Shown in pieces: positions 34,141 to 37,181 of a stretch of DNA of 37,181 bases. The position numbers were made by a program, and so were the translations under genes. The DNA is from an uncultured delta proteobacterium. Its GTDB lineage: Bacteria > Myxococcota_A > Polyangia > Polyangiales > JADJMO01. The notes beneath the pieces were generated by a model. That model saw only the letters and a program-made list of their open reading frames with translations. It was not told the origin of the DNA and did not search any database. The first letter of the stretch is position 1; each line of letters starts with the position of its first letter. Where the stretch lies: positions 1 to 37,181 of the forward strand of contig CAIXWQ010000823.1 in NCBI GenBank assembly GCA_903923175.1, in the 5' to 3' direction.

Positions 34141-34542
34141 ATGCGAAACTTGCGGCTGATCGTGGTGCTGCTCGTGGTGACGGCCGTTCTCTCGGCCGGT
34201 TGCAAGGGCAAGGAGGACGCGGCCGAGGGCGAGCTACAGCCTTCGCATCGGAAGCATTCCAGCGCACCCGCGAAGACGACCGACGTGAAGCCCGAGCCAG
34301 TGCCGACCGTCGCTGCTGCGCCCCCACCCCCACCTCCGGCCCCAGCGCCCAAGACGACGATCCGGTTCGAGGAAGCGGGCGAGCACGAGGACGACGCCTG
34401 CACCGCGATGGGCGCCCCCGGCTACGCCTTGCGGTTCAAGGGCGGGACGTACGAGGACATGAACGAGGTGGCGTCGTTGAAGCACTGCACGCCTCGCTAC
34501 AACTCGAACGTCAACCGCGTCTTCTGCTGCCCGCCGAAGTGA
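34141..34542 (+). CDS. Hypothetical Pro-rich lipoprotein
   Basis: A 133-residue lipoprotein: lipobox LSAGC with Cys 21. The Shine-Dalgarno GGAGGTGA is at 34131-34138, five bases before the ATG. Basic/polar linker (SSAPAKTTDVKPEPVPTVA), a run of prolines (APPPPPPAPAP) that may span the envelope, then a small domain with Cys (C82, C112, C125, C126 region: DDACTAMG, LKHCTPRY, VFCCPPK). First gene of a three-gene envelope set. A weak promoter could be TTGCCG (34071) with GATATA (34095). Confidence 0.8.
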   Translation: MRNLRLIVVLLVVTAVLSAGCKGKEDAAEGELQPSHRKHSSAPAKTTDVKPEPVPTVAAAPPPPPPAPAPKTTIRFEEAGEHEDDACTAMGAPGYALRFKGGTYEDMNEVASLKHCTPRYNSNVNRVFCCPPK

Positions 34543-34622
34543 GATCGAGCTTGCGGGCCGAAGTCGGCGGCGCGACCGTAGATGGCGATCGTTCAAGATG
34601 GTGACGGTGGGAGGTAGAGCTG

Positions 34623-35489
34623 ATGCGGACGAACGTGATCCTTGGAGCCGGTCTCGCGTTAGCGCTCGTAGCTGTGCGCGGCACGGCGAGCGCGGGGTGC
34701 TCGAAGGACTCTGATTGCAAGGGGGATCGTGTTTGCAGTGACGAGGGCAAGTGCGTCGCACCCGACGACGACAACAAGCCCAGGACGAAACCGAAGGCCA
34801 AGACCAAGGAGCCGACGCGCGAGGAGCCGAAGGCGAAACCGAAGTCGCGCTACTCGGACGACGATGACGACGACAACAACAAGCCGGTGCGTCGTCGCAC
34901 GAGCGGCCCCGACCCCAACGAAGAGAAGATCGGCATCGAAGCGGGGATCGGCGCACCCTTCACGATCATCGGCGTGTCCTTCGGCTACCAGTGGAAGTGG
35001 TGGTACGAGGGAATCATCACCCTCGGCTACGGCAGCTCCAGCGCGAGCGGATCAACCGACACTTCCTCGGGGATCATCAACGCATCGGCGCGGGCGTCGG
35101 AGCTTACGTTCATGGGCCGCGCGCGGTTCTGGCTCATGCACGGCAACCACGCCCCGATCATCGAGGTCGGCGAGGGGATCTCCTCGTACAACCTCTCGAC
35201 GACGGCCAGCGGGACGTTCGGCGACAGCCTCTCGTATACGCGCAAGGGCTCGCCCGCGTTCACGTTCATCGGCGCGGGCTACGGCTACCGTGCCGACGGT
35301 TGGTTCCGCTTCACGGCAACCCTCGGCGCCGTGCTGCCCGACACGACCCTCGGCGACTCGACCGTCAGCTCGACGGGGAGCTTCACCGACGCGGATCGCA
35401 CGAGCTTCAAGTACGCGATGGACAGCGCGACTGACGGGATCACGAAGGTCCAGATCTACGGGGAGCTGTCCGTCGGGGCGCTCTTCTGA
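34623..35489 (+). CDS. Probable outer-membrane beta-barrel protein
   Basis: A 288-residue secreted protein. The signal peptide ends at about residue 24 (GTASA before GCSKDSDC). Residues 25-45 have four Cys (CSKDSDCKGDRVCSDEGKC), followed by a Lys/Pro and a poly-Asp linker. From about residue 95 the sequence is made of alternating polar/hydrophobic strands: KIGIEAGIGAPFTIIGVSFG, WWYEGIITLGYGSSS, LTFMGRARFWLMHG, FTFIGAGYGYRADGWFRFTA, VQIYGELSVGALF (ends in F, as outer-membrane barrels do). GGGAGG (34609-34614) lies 8 bases before the ATG. Confidence 0.75.
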   Translation: MRTNVILGAGLALALVAVRGTASAGCSKDSDCKGDRVCSDEGKCVAPDDDNKPRTKPKAKTKEPTREEPKAKPKSRYSDDDDDDNNKPVRRRTSGPDPNEEKIGIEAGIGAPFTIIGVSFGYQWKWWYEGIITLGYGSSSASGSTDTSSGIINASARASELTFMGRARFWLMHGNHAPIIEVGEGISSYNLSTTASGTFGDSLSYTRKGSPAFTFIGAGYGYRADGWFRFTATLGAVLPDTTLGDSTVSSTGSFTDADRTSFKYAMDSATDGITKVQIYGELSVGALF

Positions 35490-35521
35490 ATCAAGTTCGA
35501 CGGACGCAGCGGAGGTTCGAC

Positions 35522-36007
35522 ATGTCGATGAAGAGCGTTGTTGGTGCAGCAGTTCTCGTGCTCACCGCGTGGGGATTCGTTGCAACCGGGTGCAGCAGCT
35601 CAAGCAGTTCCGTCAGCCCGGCGGGAGATGTCTCGTCGCTGTGCCAGCGGCTCGTCTACTGCGGCAAGAAGGATTCGACGGGCGCCGTCTACACGCAGGC
35701 AACTTGCGAGGCGAACTTCAAGGGTTGGATCATGCCGGGGGGCTGCCTGTCCGCCTTCCAGAGTGCCACTTGCGCCGACGTTACGGCCTCTCCGGCTGCG
35801 GCTTCGCTCAAGAGCGCCTGCTTCCCTCCGTGTGCAGCCACGACGTGCAGTGCCGATCAGTCGGAAGTCACGATTTGCACTACTTCGGGCGGGGAGACCT
35901 TCTCCTGCACCGACATCTGCGCCCGCAACAGTCAGACCTACATTGGCATCTGCGGCACGTCCGCGAACGGGAAGACTTCACCCACGCCGGTCTGCTGGTG
36001 CCAGTAG
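35522..36007 (+). CDS. Cysteine-rich lipoprotein
   Basis: A 161-residue lipoprotein: Cys 24 in VATGC, then a Ser-rich spacer. About ten more Cys follow in a pattern (CQRLVYCGKK, TCEANFK, GGCLSAF, ATCADV, ACFPPCAATTCS, CTDICAR, GICGTS, CWCQ), suggesting several disulfides in the periplasm or on the surface. GGAGG at 35511-35515, six bases before the ATG; the leader resembles that of the YodC-like gene at 29522. Third gene of the envelope set. Confidence 0.8.
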   Translation: MSMKSVVGAAVLVLTAWGFVATGCSSSSSSVSPAGDVSSLCQRLVYCGKKDSTGAVYTQATCEANFKGWIMPGGCLSAFQSATCADVTASPAAASLKSACFPPCAATTCSADQSEVTICTTSGGETFSCTDICARNSQTYIGICGTSANGKTSPTPVCWCQ

Positions 36008-36020
36008 CCGTTGAGCATTC

Positions 36021-36320
36021 GTGACGCGGGTTGATCAGCGATGCGGCGTCGTTCCTCTTCGGGACGGCGCCGTCGTCATCTCCGAGCTGGACGCCGTGCT
36101 CCGGGCCCACGGGTTCGAGCTGCGTGACCTCCGGTTCGCGTACGGCGACTGGCCGGGGCACGTGGCGTTCGTGGGCGTCCAGGGCGACGGGGAGCCCGTA
36201 CGCGGCGTCGTGGTGGCCGAGTGGACGTACGACGACGGCCGGGCCGTTCTGGAAGCCCGTGTGCGCGTCGATCAAGTCGGAGAAGAGCCCGAGGACGACT
36301 ACGCGCCCAAGAAGTGCTGA
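36021..36320 (+). CDS. Hypothetical protein
   Basis: A 99-residue protein from the GTG at 36021, 13 bases after the previous stop. Two-part content: VVISELDAVLRAHGFELRDL and a beta region (YGDWPGHVAFVGVQGDG, VRGVVVAEWTYDDGRAVLEA). Acidic C-terminus (EEPEDDYAPKKC). No family recognised. It overlaps the convergent small gene by 22 bases. Confidence 0.6.
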   Translation: MTRVDQRCGVVPLRDGAVVISELDAVLRAHGFELRDLRFAYGDWPGHVAFVGVQGDGEPVRGVVVAEWTYDDGRAVLEARVRVDQVGEEPEDDYAPKKC

Positions 36321-36502
36321 CCGGCCCGGTAGACGCCGTAGGCAAGCACGCACGCGAACGCGGCCTTCGCGATGTTCTCGGCGGTCGTCCCGCCGGTTGC
36401 CTTCGCACAGACGGGGCCGAAGCAGACTTCGATGCTCTGGTTGCAGCTCGGGCAGCGATCTGAGGGGTTGCGCGCGACGATGGGGCGGGGTGCGATGGGC
36501 AT
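36299..36502 (-). CDS. Small Cys-motif membrane protein
   Basis: A 67-residue protein whose ATG at 36502 is preceded by GGAGACCACC. A CPSC...CFGPVC cluster (C17, C20, C27, C32) could bind metal. A C-terminal hydrophobic helix (IAKAAFACVLAYGVYRAG) could be membrane-embedded. Function unknown. Its tail overlaps the convergent gene at 36320. Confidence 0.55.
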   Translation of the reverse strand: MPIAPRPIVARNPSDRCPSCNQSIEVCFGPVCAKATGGTTAENIAKAAFACVLAYGVYRAGQHFLGA

Positions 36503-36720
36503 GGTGGTCTCCGATTTGATCCGGGGGTCACGCTGGGCGCGACCGTTACCCCTCTAGGGTGACACGGACCCGTCCGCCGTCGAGCAGTCGTCCGTGCGAT
36601 CGGGAGCCGACTGCTGCCTACATCACCCACAGTCTGCGTCGGTTCGTCGATGACGCGCCCGGGGACTTCTAGGGCAACGCGCGGTCTTTCGGGGCAGAGG
36701 CGTCATTTAGGGCAAAGCCT
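36503..36720. other. Non-coding stretch with degenerate 20-bp repeats
   Basis: It shows an imperfect hairpin (GTTACCC, loop CTCTA, GGGTGAC) near 36553, and three degenerate units of about 20 bp with GGGCA cores at 36664-36682, 36684-36702 and 36702-36719. The last overlaps the composite repeat core at 36699-36719. No gene was seen. Confidence 0.5.
36699..36719 (+). repeat. 21-bp composite repeat core, right copy
   Basis: Plus-strand GGCGTC, ATTTAGGG, CAAAGCC, matching the minus strand at 29388-29408 with one base gained and one lost. It abuts the right 22-bp array. Confidence 0.7.
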
Positions 36721-36864
36721 CCCCCAGCGCCTCGCGAGTGCTCCCCCAGCGCCCCGCGAGTGCTCCCCCAGCGCCTCGCGAGTGCTCCCCCAGCGCCCCG
36801 CGAGTGCTCCCCCGTTCGACTCGACCCATCCCCTGGCGTCTCGCGAGTGCTCATCCAGCGCCGC
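36721..36864 (+). repeat. 22-bp tandem repeat array, right
   Basis: A half unit at 36721-36733, full units at 36734-36755, 36756-36777 and 36778-36799 (ends alternating CCCC and CCTC), a partial unit to 36813, a 29-base gap and a diverged unit at 36843-36864. Same orientation as the left array. Confidence 0.9.
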
Positions 36865-36931
36865 GCGACCTGTTTCCGCACGTGACTCGTTCTCACTCAA
36901 TCACGATCCATCAACACAAGGAATCACGACA

Positions 36932-37181
36932 ATGACCACCACGACGACCACGACCACCGCGACCGCCTCGACCACCAGCTCCATCGACATGCGCCTCGCC
37001 AGCAAGGGTCGCAACCAGCCGCTCGCCGGCCTGCTCCAGCAAGCGAAGGTCTCCGCCGGGAACGCGAAGCTGTACGCCGCGCAGCTCGACGCCTGCGGCT
37101 GGACCGACGCCCGCACGAGCACGATGCTCGCCGAGATCGCCTCGCTCGAGACCGACGTCGCCTCGCGCATCGACACCGCCA
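36932..37181 (+). CDS. Hypothetical protein with poly-Thr N-terminus (3' partial)
   Basis: Starts at the ATG at 36932 with an AAGGA site about 9 bases upstream, and is still open at the right edge. The N-terminus is MTTTTTTTTATASTTSSIDM, then basic RLASKGRNQPLAGLLQQAKV and a predicted helical stretch LYAAQLDACGWTDARTSTML and AEIASLETDVASRIDTA. It reads as a helical or coiled-coil type protein. No family recognised. The gene is outside the right repeat array and so belongs to the flank. Confidence 0.65.
   Translation, partial: MTTTTTTTTATASTTSSIDMRLASKGRNQPLAGLLQQAKVSAGNAKLYAAQLDACGWTDARTSTMLAEIASLETDVASRIDTA

Larger units (their letters stand above)
29284..36864. mobile_element. Candidate accessory island bounded by 22-bp repeat arrays
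   Basis: About 7.6 kb between two arrays of the same 22-bp repeat in the same direction. The enclosed genes are mostly small and unrecognised, several have strong GGAGG ribosome sites that most genes outside lack, and the sequence looks less GC-rich. It includes a transposase, two HTH proteins and a zinc-ribbon protein. No integrase gene, tRNA or short target duplication was found, so the mechanism and the exact ends are unproved. The repeats may simply be a dispersed family of this genome. Confidence 0.4.

Noticed and set aside
36703-36900. Minus-strand frame reading through the repeat array as a repetitive peptide
   Set aside because: The repeat-derived peptide changes frame with each 22-bp unit, as expected from non-coding tandem repeats.

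Overview
The window is very GC-rich DNA with GTG starts, 4-base overlaps between genes, many lipoproteins with Cys-rich or Asp/Ser/Thr-rich linkers, and PP2C and histidine-kinase signalling genes. That style fits Myxococcota, most likely Polyangia (the Sandaracinus/Labilithrix/Sorangium type). This is an inference from gene content; no marker gene was compared.

Layout. (1) 1-1360: the right end of a TOMM (thiazole/oxazole-modified peptide) cluster, with a partial E1-like leader-binding protein coupled to a SagB-type dehydrogenase. (2) 1394-10212, minus strand: an arylsulfotransferase-like lipoprotein; a dihydroorotate-dehydrogenase-like protein coupled to pyruvate:ferredoxin oxidoreductase (nifJ); and a membrane TPR protein with a formylglycine-generating-enzyme-like domain that lacks the catalytic cysteines. 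(3) 10312-14216, plus strand: two small lipoproteins (the second apparently cut short by an amber codon) and an ABC-2 exporter (ATPase and two permeases). (4) 14535-18468, plus strand: a tight envelope operon in which a DUF4331 protein is split over two genes, followed by a TPR lipoprotein and a HupE/UreJ-type membrane protein with an EF-hand loop. (5) 18480-24024: a decayed gene, a Cys-rich lipoprotein, an intergenic region with strong palindromes, an ankyrin/leucine-rich protein, and a PP2C-TerB pair. (6) 24370-29274, plus strand: a histidine kinase with a degenerate receiver, small membrane proteins and a lipoprotein, ending in a chimeric gene. Its N-terminal part is an Omp85/TamA-like protein and its C-terminal part looks like half of an SNase-like nuclease.

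(7) 29284-36864: an accessory island bounded on both sides by tandem arrays of the same 22-bp repeat in the same direction. Inside are many small genes without recognised homologues, several with strong GGAGG ribosome sites. It carries a SWIM-zinc-finger DDE transposase coupled to a small HTH protein, a zinc-ribbon protein transcribed divergently from a symmetric back-to-back promoter palindrome, an XRE regulator, and a three-gene envelope set (lipoprotein, beta-barrel, Cys-rich lipoprotein). A poly-Thr hypothetical gene runs off the right edge.

The most unusual items are the Omp85-nuclease chimera next to the island border, the SWIM-transposase/HTH unit with its symmetric promoter, the repeat-flanked island itself, and the split DUF4331/TPR/HupE operon. 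No tRNA, rRNA or CRISPR array was seen. All family assignments rest on reading motifs; no database search was run.
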